Source of the DNA: Methylocapsa acidiphila B2
Lineage (GTDB): Bacteria; Pseudomonadota; Alphaproteobacteria; Rhizobiales; Beijerinckiaceae
Length of the DNA: 64,000 bases
Reading direction: 5' to 3'
NCBI RefSeq assembly: GCF_000427445.1
Contig: NZ_KE386496.1
Location: 3,698,004-3,762,003, forward strand
Shown here: piece by piece, positions 27,346 through 35,465 of the stretch
How positions within the stretch are numbered: the stretch's first letter is position 1
Layout of the letters: each line of letters starts with the position of its first letter
The notes under the pieces: model-generated
Told to the model about the DNA's origin: nothing
Database searches by the model: none
The model's input: only the letters and a program-made list of their open reading frames with translations
Position numbers and translations under genes: made by a program

Positions 27346-27522
27346 ATGTTGAACAACATCCGGGACTGGACGAGCTGCGTGGTCGGGCTCGTTTCCCTTT
27401 ATCTCACCTTGAAGGGCCGCAGCCCTCGCCGCCGGCGTTGCCGGCGCGAGCGCTTTCGCTCGTTCAAAGGGTTCGGGATCGAGTGGACGAGCTTCGACCG
27501 CGACGACCGCCAATCCTAAAGC
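27346..27522 (+). CDS. Possible small basic membrane peptide
   Basis: A 58-codon frame starting ATG at 27346, with a hydrophobic stretch (CVVGLVSLYLTLKG) followed by an arginine-rich part and an acidic end. The arginine-rich part is the translation of nested GC palindromes, so this may be chance. No family and no clear ribosome-binding site. Confidence 0.2.
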
Positions 27523-27598
27523 CGCGCCCTCCCCGCAGGGCTAAGCCTTCTTGAAAAGCGCTTTGCGGGACGAGGATTGCGCATGGGCCATTACTATA

Positions 27599-27616
27599 TG
27601 ATAATGTCTTTTATCA
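27599..27616 (+). promoter_or_regulatory. Operator-like inverted repeat in the abi promoter region
   Basis: TGATAA (27599-27604) and TTATCA (27611-27616) are separated by 6 bases, within an AT-rich stretch 23 bases before the Abi_C start. Position suggests an operator or overlapping -10 region; an inference only. Confidence 0.4.
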
Positions 27617-27638
27617 CATACGTTAAAAGTGATTCGCC

Positions 27639-28523
27639 ATGTCTGGCTTTTCGCCTTTTGTCATCAAGGCTCTCGTTGATGTCATCACCGGCGGGGCGGG
27701 CAACGACTCGACGCCGCCAGTCGGGGTCTATCGTTCAGGCCCGAAGATCGAACAGTTTTTCCTCGACTGTGGTCTCGACATGCGCATCGGCGCGACTTCG
27801 CGCGTACCAGCAACCACAGAATTCCTGCGGCAAGTCGCGCGCGGAGAAAACGGGGATGCAGTCTTGACCCGAGTTTTGCACCGGGTTGCTGATCCTCACG
27901 ATTATTTGGCCGAACCGGAGAAGGCTCACGCCGTCGTCGAACATCTCAATAGGGCTCTTGAGGCGGATGGCTTCGCTCTGACGATTGTAGGAGGCAAGTC
28001 TCAGCTCGTCACGCGGCAAGCGTCAGGAGCCATTGTGGCCGCGATCATTGAAAAGACGACGCTGCTCGATTTCGATACGGTACAGCGCGATATCGCCCGG
28101 GCACAGCAGGGGTTGACCGATGATCCCGAGGACACAGTAACGGCGGCCTGTTCGCTGATCGAGTCCGTCTGCCGTTCGATTTTGATCGAACTGAATCTGC
28201 CCCTACCTCCGAAGAAAGATATTGATGGGCTGATTCGCGCCGTCCAAGAGCCATTGGGCTTGTCGCCCGGCAAAACCGATCTTCCTTCCGACATAGAAGC
28301 GGACGTTCGTCAGGTTCTCAGCGGCCTGACATCTGTCGCCAAGGGTATAGGCGCGCTGCGCACTCATGCCGGTGACGCGCATGGCCGTGAAAAGGGATTT
28401 AGGCGACTTGATGCTCGCATTGCCCGTTTGTCAGTCAACGCCGCTGGTTCCCTCGCATTGTTTCTGATCGAGACTTGGGAGCACCGCCAGAAGCGAGCAT
28501 TGCCTTTGCGCGAGGTTGCATGA
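27639..28523 (+). CDS. Abortive-infection family protein with C-terminal Abi_C domain
   Basis: 294 residues. The C-terminal third follows the Abi_C pattern: AACSLIESVCRSILIELNLPLP (about 168-189), SGLTSVAKGIGALRTHAGDAHGRE (about 230-255) and VNAAGSLALFLIETWEHR near the end. Proteins with this domain are found in phage-resistance (Abi) loci and often carry a variable N-terminus. Residues 1-120 here are not recognised. Its stop overlaps the start region of the recombinase gene (ATGA at 28520-28523). Confidence 0.75.
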   Translation: MSGFSPFVIKALVDVITGGAGNDSTPPVGVYRSGPKIEQFFLDCGLDMRIGATSRVPATTEFLRQVARGENGDAVLTRVLHRVADPHDYLAEPEKAHAVVEHLNRALEADGFALTIVGGKSQLVTRQASGAIVAAIIEKTTLLDFDTVQRDIARAQQGLTDDPEDTVTAACSLIESVCRSILIELNLPLPPKKDIDGLIRAVQEPLGLSPGKTDLPSDIEADVRQVLSGLTSVAKGIGALRTHAGDAHGREKGFRRLDARIARLSVNAAGSLALFLIETWEHRQKRALPLREVA

Positions 28524-29475
28524 ACCAGCTTGCCGCCTTCACCGACCGTGTGTCCCCGTCCTCATCGCCGCCGACGGTGTGCGCGCCTCCTACCGCTTCT
28601 TTGAATTCTTCACCGCCAACATCCGCAACCCGAATACGCGCCGCGCCTATGCGCGCGCGGCGGTCGAATTCCTCGACTGGCTTCAGGCGAAGGGCGTGAC
28701 GCGGCTCGCGGCCATCGAGAGCGCGCATGTCGCCGCCTATGTCGAAGAGCTGCAAAGGGCGCGATCCGCGCCGACCGCGAAATTGCGCCTGGCGGCCTTG
28801 CGTCATTTGTTCGATTGGATGGTGATCGGCCAGATCATGCCGGTCAATCCCGCCGCCGCCGTGCGCGGGCCGCGCCATATCGTGCGGCGCGGCAAGACGT
28901 CGGTGCTCGATCCGGCCGAGGCGTGCCAGCTCATCGACGCGATCGACGCCTCGACCGTCATAGGCCTCCGCGACCGCGCGCTCATCGGGCTCATGGTCTA
29001 TTCCTTCGCTCGCATCGGTGCGGCGATCGGCATGCGCGTCGAAGACGCATACCCGCAGAACCGGCGGCTCTGGGTGCGGCTGCACGAAAAGGGCGGCAAA
29101 GAGCACGCCATGCCGTGCCATCACAATTTAGAGGCCTACCTGCATGAATATCTCGACGGCGCGGGCCTCGCAGCCGATCCGAAGGCGCTCTTGTTCCAGA
29201 GCTACAGCCGGGCGACCGGCCAGCTGACCGGCAATCCCCTGCCCCAAGCGAACGCCTATGCGATGATCCAGAGACGCGCCAAGGCCGCAGGCGTCACGAC
29301 GCGCGTTGGCAATCACACGTTCCGGGCGACGGGCGTCACCGCCTATCTCAAGAACGGCGGCACGCTCGAACGCGCCGCGCAGATGGCGAACCATGCAAGC
29401 ACGCGCACGACGCAGCTCTATGACCGCCGCGCGGAAGAAGTCACGCTCGACGAGGTGGAAAGGATTTTGATTTGA
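28516..29475 (+). CDS. Tyrosine recombinase / site-specific integrase, probable 5' frameshift
   Basis: 319 residues. N-terminal SAM-like core-binding domain (FFTANIRNPNTRRAYARAAVEFLDWL), catalytic domain with the first arginine in FARIGAAIGMRVED, lysine in EKGGKEH, H-x-x-R in HTFRATG, histidine in ANHAST and nucleophile Y in TTQLYDRR: all catalytic residues present. The coordinate start is a TTG (28516) in the frame of the enzyme. A better start, ATG 28520 (MNQLAAFTDR, overlapping the abi stop), lies in the -1/+1 neighbouring frame and fits the usual N-terminus of such proteins; one missing base near 28553 would join them. It may therefore be frameshifted but still translated from the TTG. 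Confidence 0.82.
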   Translation: MHEPACRLHRPCVPVLIAADGVRASYRFFEFFTANIRNPNTRRAYARAAVEFLDWLQAKGVTRLAAIESAHVAAYVEELQRARSAPTAKLRLAALRHLFDWMVIGQIMPVNPAAAVRGPRHIVRRGKTSVLDPAEACQLIDAIDASTVIGLRDRALIGLMVYSFARIGAAIGMRVEDAYPQNRRLWVRLHEKGGKEHAMPCHHNLEAYLHEYLDGAGLAADPKALLFQSYSRATGQLTGNPLPQANAYAMIQRRAKAAGVTTRVGNHTFRATGVTAYLKNGGTLERAAQMANHASTRTTQLYDRRAEEVTLDEVERILI

Positions 29476-29568
29476 GAGCTGAATCGGGCGATTGCGGAGG
29501 CTCACCACGCATCAAAAGTGCGTCGCACTTTTGAGATTATCGACGATCCCGACGTGTGTTCGGAGCAA

Positions 29569-29787
29569 CTAAACCGGCCGCCAGTGATCAGGATTCTTCT
29601 TGTTATTCAAATGGCGGACGCGGGCCACATGCGGCTTATGGCCGTTTTGTTTTGCCCAATCGATCGCCTCTTTTTGGGTCTTGAAAGTGGCAAGGACATG
29701 ATCCGCGTGGTCTTCAACGACATAATCAGTGATTGCACTTCCTTCTGGCCTACCCTTAGGGCGAGCCTCCACATAAACAGTCGTCAT
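29569..29787 (-). CDS. DUF2188 family small protein
   Basis: 72 residues from ATG 29787, with AAAGGA six bases upstream. The order TTVYVEARPKG...ITDYVVEDHADHVLATFKTQKEAIDWAKQNGHKPHVARVRHLNNKKNPDHWR matches the DUF2188 fold (found in small stress-related proteins of unknown function). Lies downstream of the integrase, opposite strand, inside the accessory zone. Confidence 0.75.
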   Translation of the reverse strand: MTTVYVEARPKGRPEGSAITDYVVEDHADHVLATFKTQKEAIDWAKQNGHKPHVARVRHLNNKKNPDHWRPV

Positions 29788-30078
29788 CGCCAATCCTTTA
29801 AAATTGAATCATAAAAATGTAGGGCCTCTCGATAGAGAGTGAACCCGCGTCTGGGAATTTTCAAGCGCAGCAAGGAGCGGCGTCCAAACCAAGGTTCCAT
29901 ATTGCCGCGTTATGCGAATGCGCGCCGTTAACTTTCGGTTGCGAAGCCGCGTAATGTTTTCAACTCCGGTCGTCGATAGCCGTGAGCGGACATGCTGCAT
30001 CGGGGGCAGAAGACGACATTCAAACCACCCCCGCGACGGTCGCCGAAGATCGGTTCCTTGCGGCGCGGCTTGGGCCGC
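29788..30078. other. Intergenic region before the ABC transporter genes
   Basis: 291 bases without a recognisable gene or strong hairpin. It lies beyond the 3' end of the ABC permease gene. Confidence 0.4.
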
Positions 30079-30870
30079 CTACCGCTCCGGCCCGAGCGCG
30101 CTCTCATGCCAGCGGCCGAGGAGCCAGGCCGACAGCGCCGAAAGCGCCGCGAAAATCGCGATTCCGGCGAGCGAGATCAGGGCGAGCCCCGCGAACATGC
30201 GCGGGATGTTCAGCCGGTAGCCTGCCTCCATGATCCGGAAGGCGAGCCCCGCGCCTTGGCCCGCGGCGCCGGCGGCGAGCTCGGCGACGATCGCGCCGAT
30301 GAGCGCGAGGCCGCCGCCGATCCGCAAGCCCCCGAGGAAATAGGGCAGGGCCGAGGGCAGGCGCAAAAGCAGGAGCGTCCGCCATCGCGAGGCGCGATAA
30401 AGCTCGAACAGATCGACGAGGTTTCGATCGGCCGAGGCGAGTCCGAGCGCCGTGTTCGACAGGATGGGAAAAAAAGCGGCCAGAAAGGCGCAGACGAGCA
30501 CCGCCGTCGCGGGTTCGAGATAGATCAGGAGCAGAGGCGCGATGGCGACAATCGGCGTGACCTGGAGGACGACCGCGACGGGCAGGAAGGACCGCTCGAT
30601 CCATTTCCATTGCGCGAAAAGAAGCGCGAGCCCGACGCCGCCGAGCACGGCGGCGGCGAGCGCGGCGAAGGTGACCTTCAGCGTTTCAAACAGCGCCGGC
30701 AGGAGGATCGCGCGGTCGGCCGCCAGAGTCTCGAGAACGAGAATAGGCGACGGCAGGATATAGGGCGGCACGTCGTCGAGGCGGACGAAGGCTTCCCAGC
30801 CGGCGAGAAGGGCGAGCATGACGAGCGCCGGCGGGCCATAGCGCAGAGCCCATTGTGGCGCGGGCGTCAA
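30079..30870 (-). CDS. ABC transporter permease (SsuC/TauC/ThiX type)
   Basis: 263 residues with about six transmembrane helices and the EAA loop A-x-x-L-G-x-S-x-x-x-x-x-x (NTALGLASADRNLVDLFELYRAS, about 135-157). The start TTG at 30870 overlaps the stop of the ATPase gene (TTGA), so translation is coupled. Partners are the ATPase and the NMT1-like binding protein upstream. Confidence 0.88.
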   Translation of the reverse strand: MTPAPQWALRYGPPALVMLALLAGWEAFVRLDDVPPYILPSPILVLETLAADRAILLPALFETLKVTFAALAAAVLGGVGLALLFAQWKWIERSFLPVAVVLQVTPIVAIAPLLLIYLEPATAVLVCAFLAAFFPILSNTALGLASADRNLVDLFELYRASRWRTLLLLRLPSALPYFLGGLRIGGGLALIGAIVAELAAGAAGQGAGLAFRIMEAGYRLNIPRMFAGLALISLAGIAIFAALSALSAWLLGRWHESALGPER

Positions 30871-31643
30871 AGATCTTCTCCATGAACGGCGTCCCGCAAC
30901 GCCCCGGCGGCGCGCTTGCAGGTTGCGGCATAGGCCGCGCTCACGCGATAGGCCTCGTCGCGCGCGGCCGCGTTGTCGACGCCGATCTCAGCGGTGATCC
31001 GGCCGGGCCGCGCGGCCATCACTACGATGCGGCTGGAAAGATAGGCGCTCTCATAGACCGAATGGGTGACGAAGACGATGGTCGCCCCGAGCTCTTCTTG
31101 CAGCCGCAGCAGATCGTCGTTGAGGCGAAAGCGGGCGATCTCGTCGAGCGCGGCGAAGGGCTCGTCCATCAGCAAGAGCAAGGGGCGCAGCACGAGCGCG
31201 CGCGCGATGGAGACGCGCATGCGCATGCCGCCGGAAAGCTCGCGCGGATAAGCGGCGGCGAAATCGGCGAGCCCGACAAGGCTAAGCGCCTCCTCGACGG
31301 AGGGAGCGGCCGTCCGCCGGCTCTGGCCCTGAAGGCGCAACGGAAGGAAGACATTGTCGAAGGCGCTCGCCCAGGGCATGAGCGTCGGCTCCTGAAATAC
31401 GAAGCCGATCTCCGCGCCGAGATTGTCGAAGGCGCGGGTCAGGACGCCGCCGGATGGCGCGTCGAGGCCGGCGATCAGCCGCAGGATCGTCGATTTGCCG
31501 CAGCCCGAAGGGCCGAGCAGCGTCAGGAATTCGCCGGCGCGAATGTCGAGATCGACGCCTTCGAGCGCGCGCGTTCCATTGGCGTAGGTCTTGCCGATCC
31601 CGCGCAGGGCGACGAGCGTTTGCGGTCTTGTCATCTCCAGCAT
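30867..31643 (-). CDS. ABC transporter ATP-binding protein
   Basis: 258 residues. Walker A LLGPSGCGKSTILR, Q-loop VFQEPTLMPW, signature ELSGGMRMRVSIARAL, Walker B LLLMDEPFAALD and H-loop THSVYESAYLSSRI are all present. Subfamily of SsuB/TauB/ThiZ-like importers. Starts 34 bases after the stop of the binding-protein gene. Confidence 0.93.
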   Translation of the reverse strand: MLEMTRPQTLVALRGIGKTYANGTRALEGVDLDIRAGEFLTLLGPSGCGKSTILRLIAGLDAPSGGVLTRAFDNLGAEIGFVFQEPTLMPWASAFDNVFLPLRLQGQSRRTAAPSVEEALSLVGLADFAAAYPRELSGGMRMRVSIARALVLRPLLLLMDEPFAALDEIARFRLNDDLLRLQEELGATIVFVTHSVYESAYLSSRIVVMAARPGRITAEIGVDNAAARDEAYRVSAAYAATCKRAAGALRDAVHGEDL

Positions 31644-31677
31644 GGCAGGATCGCCTCGCCGGTTGCGAGCGCCAATC

Positions 31678-32676
31678 TCACGGGCGCGGCCGCAGTTCGA
31701 GGCCGACGCCCTTGTTCACGAATTGCAGCGTGTAGGCCCGCTTGTAGTCGAGGTCGGGCTTGAAAAGGCCGGCCGCGGCCATCTTGGCGAAGAAGCTCTG
31801 CATTCGCGCGTCGGCCATGGCGCCGACGCCATGCTCGAGCGAATCGCCCGAGTCGACAATGCCATAGTCTTTCAGCTTGGCGACCGAATAGGCCAGCTGC
31901 CCTTCGGTAATGTCCGGGTTGTCGCGCCGGATGAGCGCATTGGCCTTCGTGTTGTCGCCGTAGATGTAATTATACCAGCCGATGATGGAGGCATCGACGA
32001 AGCGACGCACGAGATCCGGGTTCTTCTCGATCAGGTCGCGCCGCGCCTCGATTGTGGTCGAATAGGAATCATAGCCGTAGTCGGCGAGAAGGAAGACATT
32101 GGGCTTGAACTTGCCCTGACGCTCCACCTCATAGGGCTCGGAGGTGGCGTAGCCCTCCTCGATCGAGCCCTTGTCCGCGATGAAGGGGCCGGAATTGAAA
32201 CTATAGGGCTTGATGTTCTCTTCCTTAAACCCGTAGGCCGTCCTCAGCCATTGATAGACCGAGACGATCGCGTCGCGGCCGACAAAGGCCCTCGCCTTCG
32301 GCAGGTCCTCGAACCGGTCGAGGCCGGCGCCGGGATGGGACATGAAGATGAACGGGTCCTTCTGGAACATGGATGCGACGACGACGATCGGCACATCCCG
32401 CGCTGCGGCGTCAAAAGCCTGGATCATGTTGGCGCCGAGATTGAACTCGATCTTGCCCGCGGCGAGCAGAAGCTTGTTGTTGGTCTGCGGGCCGCCTTGC
32501 AGGATCGTGACGTCGAGCCCGAATTTTTCATAAGTGCCGTCGGCCAGCGCCTGATAAAAGCCGCCATGCTCGGCCTCGGCGAGCCAATTGGTCGCGAAAG
32601 TCACCTTGTCGAGGGCGACGGCAGGCGAGGCGACGATGGCGAGCGCCGCGAAGAAAAGGGCGATGCTGGGTTTCAA
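31678..32676 (-). CDS. ABC transporter substrate-binding protein (NMT1/THI5-like)
   Basis: 332 residues. Signal peptide KPSIALFFAALAIVASPAVA, then the family opening KVTFATNWLAEAEHGGFYQAL, and SGPFIADKGSIEEGYATSEPYE. TTG start at 32676 is supported by GAGGGA 6-7 bases upstream. Such proteins bind pyrimidine precursors of thiamine, riboflavin, sulfonates or similar; the WLAEAEHGGFYQAL clade is often near nitrogenous-base or thiamine salvage genes, but no such neighbour is present, so the ligand stays open. Confidence 0.85.
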   Translation of the reverse strand: MKPSIALFFAALAIVASPAVALDKVTFATNWLAEAEHGGFYQALADGTYEKFGLDVTILQGGPQTNNKLLLAAGKIEFNLGANMIQAFDAAARDVPIVVVASMFQKDPFIFMSHPGAGLDRFEDLPKARAFVGRDAIVSVYQWLRTAYGFKEENIKPYSFNSGPFIADKGSIEEGYATSEPYEVERQGKFKPNVFLLADYGYDSYSTTIEARRDLIEKNPDLVRRFVDASIIGWYNYIYGDNTKANALIRRDNPDITEGQLAYSVAKLKDYGIVDSGDSLEHGVGAMADARMQSFFAKMAAAGLFKPDLDYKRAYTLQFVNKGVGLELRPRP

Positions 32677-32972
32677 CGAAAATCCCTCAACGGGCTGAAT
32701 TTCTTGTGCCTGGGTTGGCTCGAACTATAGCAGGCTTCTCAGAAGAAGGGGGAAGTTTCGGGATGCGTAAAGTGCACTATAGCGGGTTGGGGCAAAGACT
32801 CGGCCATGTCCCTACTTTTTGCCCGTCTCCTTGTGTCCTATCCAGCGGTCTGCGATTCAAGACGCCGGCGTTTAACAAAGAAAAATTTCCAATTGGACGC
32901 GCGCTCCACTCGGTCGATTCTACGGGCCTGTACTTCTTATGAATATTGATCTATTAATCAGAAAGAATTGCA
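32677..32972. other. AT-rich spacer before the ATPase-TOPRIM gene
   Basis: 296 bases without a gene. Composition changes from GC-rich to clearly AT-richer across it, marking the left edge of the acquired segment. Confidence 0.5.
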
Positions 32973-34769
32973 ATGAATACTTTAACAAGCCCTTTTTCAA
33001 TTGAGATATTTCCATCGAATGGGAAGCGCTACAAGTCGATTAGCAACTTGTCGTGGGAGAACATTCCTAGTTTTGCGATCCTAACCGGCAAGAATGGCTC
33101 AGGCAAAACGCAACTGCTTGAGGTGCTCGCCCATCTATTCAGTGGGACCGTTCCGCCCAATCTACCCCATCTGCCGTTAGAGGTGCGCGTCACAGGTGTC
33201 ATCTATAGTCCGGATGAAATCGGATATGTGCCAAGCGCCGGACGTTTTTCTGGAGGCACGCCTACTTCGCTTGCGAACATAGCTTCCTACCGTCAACAGG
33301 CTTTACAGCAGGCGGCTCAAATTTCTAGCTACAGGCATGACATCGCGTCGACGGTTCGCGCGCAAAAGATAAACAAGCTTCTTGCCAGATCCGCCGTCGG
33401 TCCGACAAATGCGAATATGACATCCACTACGAACTCTGACAACTTTGAGTTCGCGATCAGTGATATTGATATCACCACTGGCCTATGCCAGCTATTCGTG
33501 GCTCATCGGATCAAGATTCTCGAGAGTCTGGAGCGTAACGAGCCGGGCATTGGACCTGACGGCAAGCCGCTTGGCCCCCCTCCATGGCAAGTTGTAAATG
33601 AATCGTTGACGGCGGCGGGCTTTCCTTATGAGATGATCTCGCCCGAACGTACGCCACTCCTAAGCAATTACGAACTCCGCCTAAAGGATCGGAAGACTGG
33701 CGATGAAATTGGCGCTATCGATCTTTCATCAGGCGAGAAGGTGTTGCTCCAGCTTGTACTTTGGTTGTTTACTGCTGGAAGAGAAGGGCTTTTTCCTAAA
33801 CTGTTGTTGCTCGATGAACCTGACGCGCATCTGCACCCATCGATGACTACGCAGTTTCTCGATGTGATCTCGGAAGTTCTTGTAAATAAATATGGCGTAC
33901 GAGTGATCATGACCACCCATTCGCCATCGACCGTTGCGCTCGCCCCAGCTGGTTCGGTCTTTCAGCTCGAGCGAGGAGCGACCTCGATCGCCAAGGTCGA
34001 AGTCCGCGCAGACATTGTGTCGGTACTGACTGCTGGTTTGGTCACCGTCTCGCGAGCAACGAAATTCTGTTTTGTCGAGGACGAAGCGGATGTTGAGTTC
34101 TACGAAACAATTCGTGACATTTTGGTTGATTATGGACCCAGTCAAGATCCAATGGCGCTTCAGCCTTCCCCATCGATCGCCTTTATTCCTGTGTCCGTTG
34201 GAGCAGGAACGACGAAGGTGGCAGGTGGATCAACAGTTGTTACAAAGTGGGTTAATAAGTTGGATACTGATCCACTCGACCGGACTTTCTTTGGGATCAT
34301 TGACCGTGATATCTCCAATTTATCCTCCGGGCGTGTCTACGCGATCGGCCGCTACAGCTTTGAAAATTATCTCCTTGATCCGCTCGTGCTCTTTGCGCTT
34401 TTGCTTGAAGAACGCAAGGCACCAACTATACCGGGTGTAACAATTAGTTCGGGAGACGAGCATCTTTTACGTTTACAGAAACAACCGGACTTGCAGGCAA
34501 TCGCGGACAAGATCTGCGATGTGATGGTAGCCAAACAGCCGAGCCTCGCAACGACTGAGACAACAACTGTCACCTACAGTATCGGATTGAGCGTCCAAAT
34601 ACCAAAATGGGTTGTCGATCATCGTGGCCACGACCTATTGCCCATCGCCCAAGACGCCTTCGGCGGACAACGCATCGTCAACCGGCTCAGACTGCAGAAA
34701 GCCATGAGGCGCTGTAGGCTCGTTCCAAAAGAGCTAGCGGGCCTGCTTACTACCATTCAGATGGCGTAG
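32973..34769 (+). CDS. AAA (ABC-type) ATPase fused to a TOPRIM/DUF4435-like domain; putative anti-phage protein
   Basis: 598 residues. N-terminal ATPase: Walker A GKNGSGKT (39-46), a long variable insertion (about 90-225), signature-like IDLSSGEKVLL, Walker B LLLLDEPDAHLHPS (about 277-290) and H-switch TTHSPST. After about residue 355 comes a second domain: FVEDEADVEFYETI (metal-binding glutamate region), PVSVGAGTTKVAGGSTVV, IIDRDISN (DxD) and RYSFENYLLDP. This arrangement is that of OLD-like/DUF4435 TOPRIM nucleases; PARIS defence uses an AAA ATPase (AriA) plus a DUF4435 protein (AriB), sometimes fused. Base composition and codon use are AT-richer than neighbours, so it is probably acquired. 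Alternative: OLD-family nuclease unrelated to PARIS. Single gene, no partner visible. Confidence 0.75.
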   Translation: MNTLTSPFSIEIFPSNGKRYKSISNLSWENIPSFAILTGKNGSGKTQLLEVLAHLFSGTVPPNLPHLPLEVRVTGVIYSPDEIGYVPSAGRFSGGTPTSLANIASYRQQALQQAAQISSYRHDIASTVRAQKINKLLARSAVGPTNANMTSTTNSDNFEFAISDIDITTGLCQLFVAHRIKILESLERNEPGIGPDGKPLGPPPWQVVNESLTAAGFPYEMISPERTPLLSNYELRLKDRKTGDEIGAIDLSSGEKVLLQLVLWLFTAGREGLFPKLLLLDEPDAHLHPSMTTQFLDVISEVLVNKYGVRVIMTTHSPSTVALAPAGSVFQLERGATSIAKVEVRADIVSVLTAGLVTVSRATKFCFVEDEADVEFYETIRDILVDYGPSQDPMALQPSPSIAFIPVSVGAGTTKVAGGSTVVTKWVNKLDTDPLDRTFFGIIDRDISNLSSGRVYAIGRYSFENYLLDPLVLFALLLEERKAPTIPGVTISSGDEHLLRLQKQPDLQAIADKICDVMVAKQPSLATTETTTVTYSIGLSVQIPKWVVDHRGHDLLPIAQDAFGGQRIVNRLRLQKAMRRCRLVPKELAGLLTTIQMA

Positions 34770-34814
34770 ATACAGCTACTTATTTGGCGAGGGCATCGAT
34801 TACACATCTTGACC

Positions 34815-35465
34815 TCATCCCGCCGGCGGCGGCGCGACGAGGCCCTCGCGCAGGCCGAGATAGAGAAGCTCAATGTCGGAGCGCACCCCGAGCTTCTGCT
34901 TGATGAGCGAATGATAGTTCGCCACCGTCTTTGGGCTCAAGTTGAGCGCCGTCGCGATCTCGGCCGGGGGGCTCGCGTCGAGCAGCAGGCGCAAGATCTC
35001 GAATTCGCGGGGCGACAGGGCGTTCAGCGCCGAAGCGTCGCCGTCGAGCCGGCGCAGGGCGAGTTCCTGGCTGACGTCCGGCGAGATCGCCTTGCGTCCG
35101 GCGAAAACATCGCGGATCGCCTCCGCCAGCAACAGCGGATTGCTGCTCTTGGTGATGTAGCCTCTCGCGCCGGCCTGGAAGGCGTGCATCGCGTAGATCG
35201 CGTCGGCATGCATGGTGAAGACGACGATCCGCGCTGAGGCGTCCCAGGCGCGGATCTGCCCGATGAGGTCTATGCCGCCGCGCCCCGGCATGGAGACGTC
35301 GACGACTGCGACGTCCGGCTGAACCTCCTTATAGAGCCGATAGGCGGTTTTGCTGTCGGTTGCCTCCGCCGCGACCTCTATGCCCGCCTGTTTCTCCAGA
35401 AGGCGACGATAGCCTTGCAACACGATGGCGTGATCGTCGACGAGGATGACTTTGATCGGCGCCAT
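34815..35465 (-). CDS. NarL/LuxR-family response regulator
   Basis: 216 residues from ATG 35465. Receiver with D10/D11 (ILVDDHAIVL), phosphoacceptor D56 (VVDVSMPGRGGID), T in VFTMHAD and K in YITKSSNP; C-terminal LuxR helix-turn-helix (LSPREFEILRLLLDASPPAEIATALNLSPKTVANYHS). Its ATG overlaps the kinase stop (ATGA), a firm cognate pair. LuxR-type regulators paired with HisKA_3 kinases control alcohol oxidation in several methylotrophs (for example MoxX/MoxY in Paracoccus); that parallel is an inference. Confidence 0.93.
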   Translation of the reverse strand: MAPIKVILVDDHAIVLQGYRRLLEKQAGIEVAAEATDSKTAYRLYKEVQPDVAVVDVSMPGRGGIDLIGQIRAWDASARIVVFTMHADAIYAMHAFQAGARGYITKSSNPLLLAEAIRDVFAGRKAISPDVSQELALRRLDGDASALNALSPREFEILRLLLDASPPAEIATALNLSPKTVANYHSLIKQKLGVRSDIELLYLGLREGLVAPPPAG

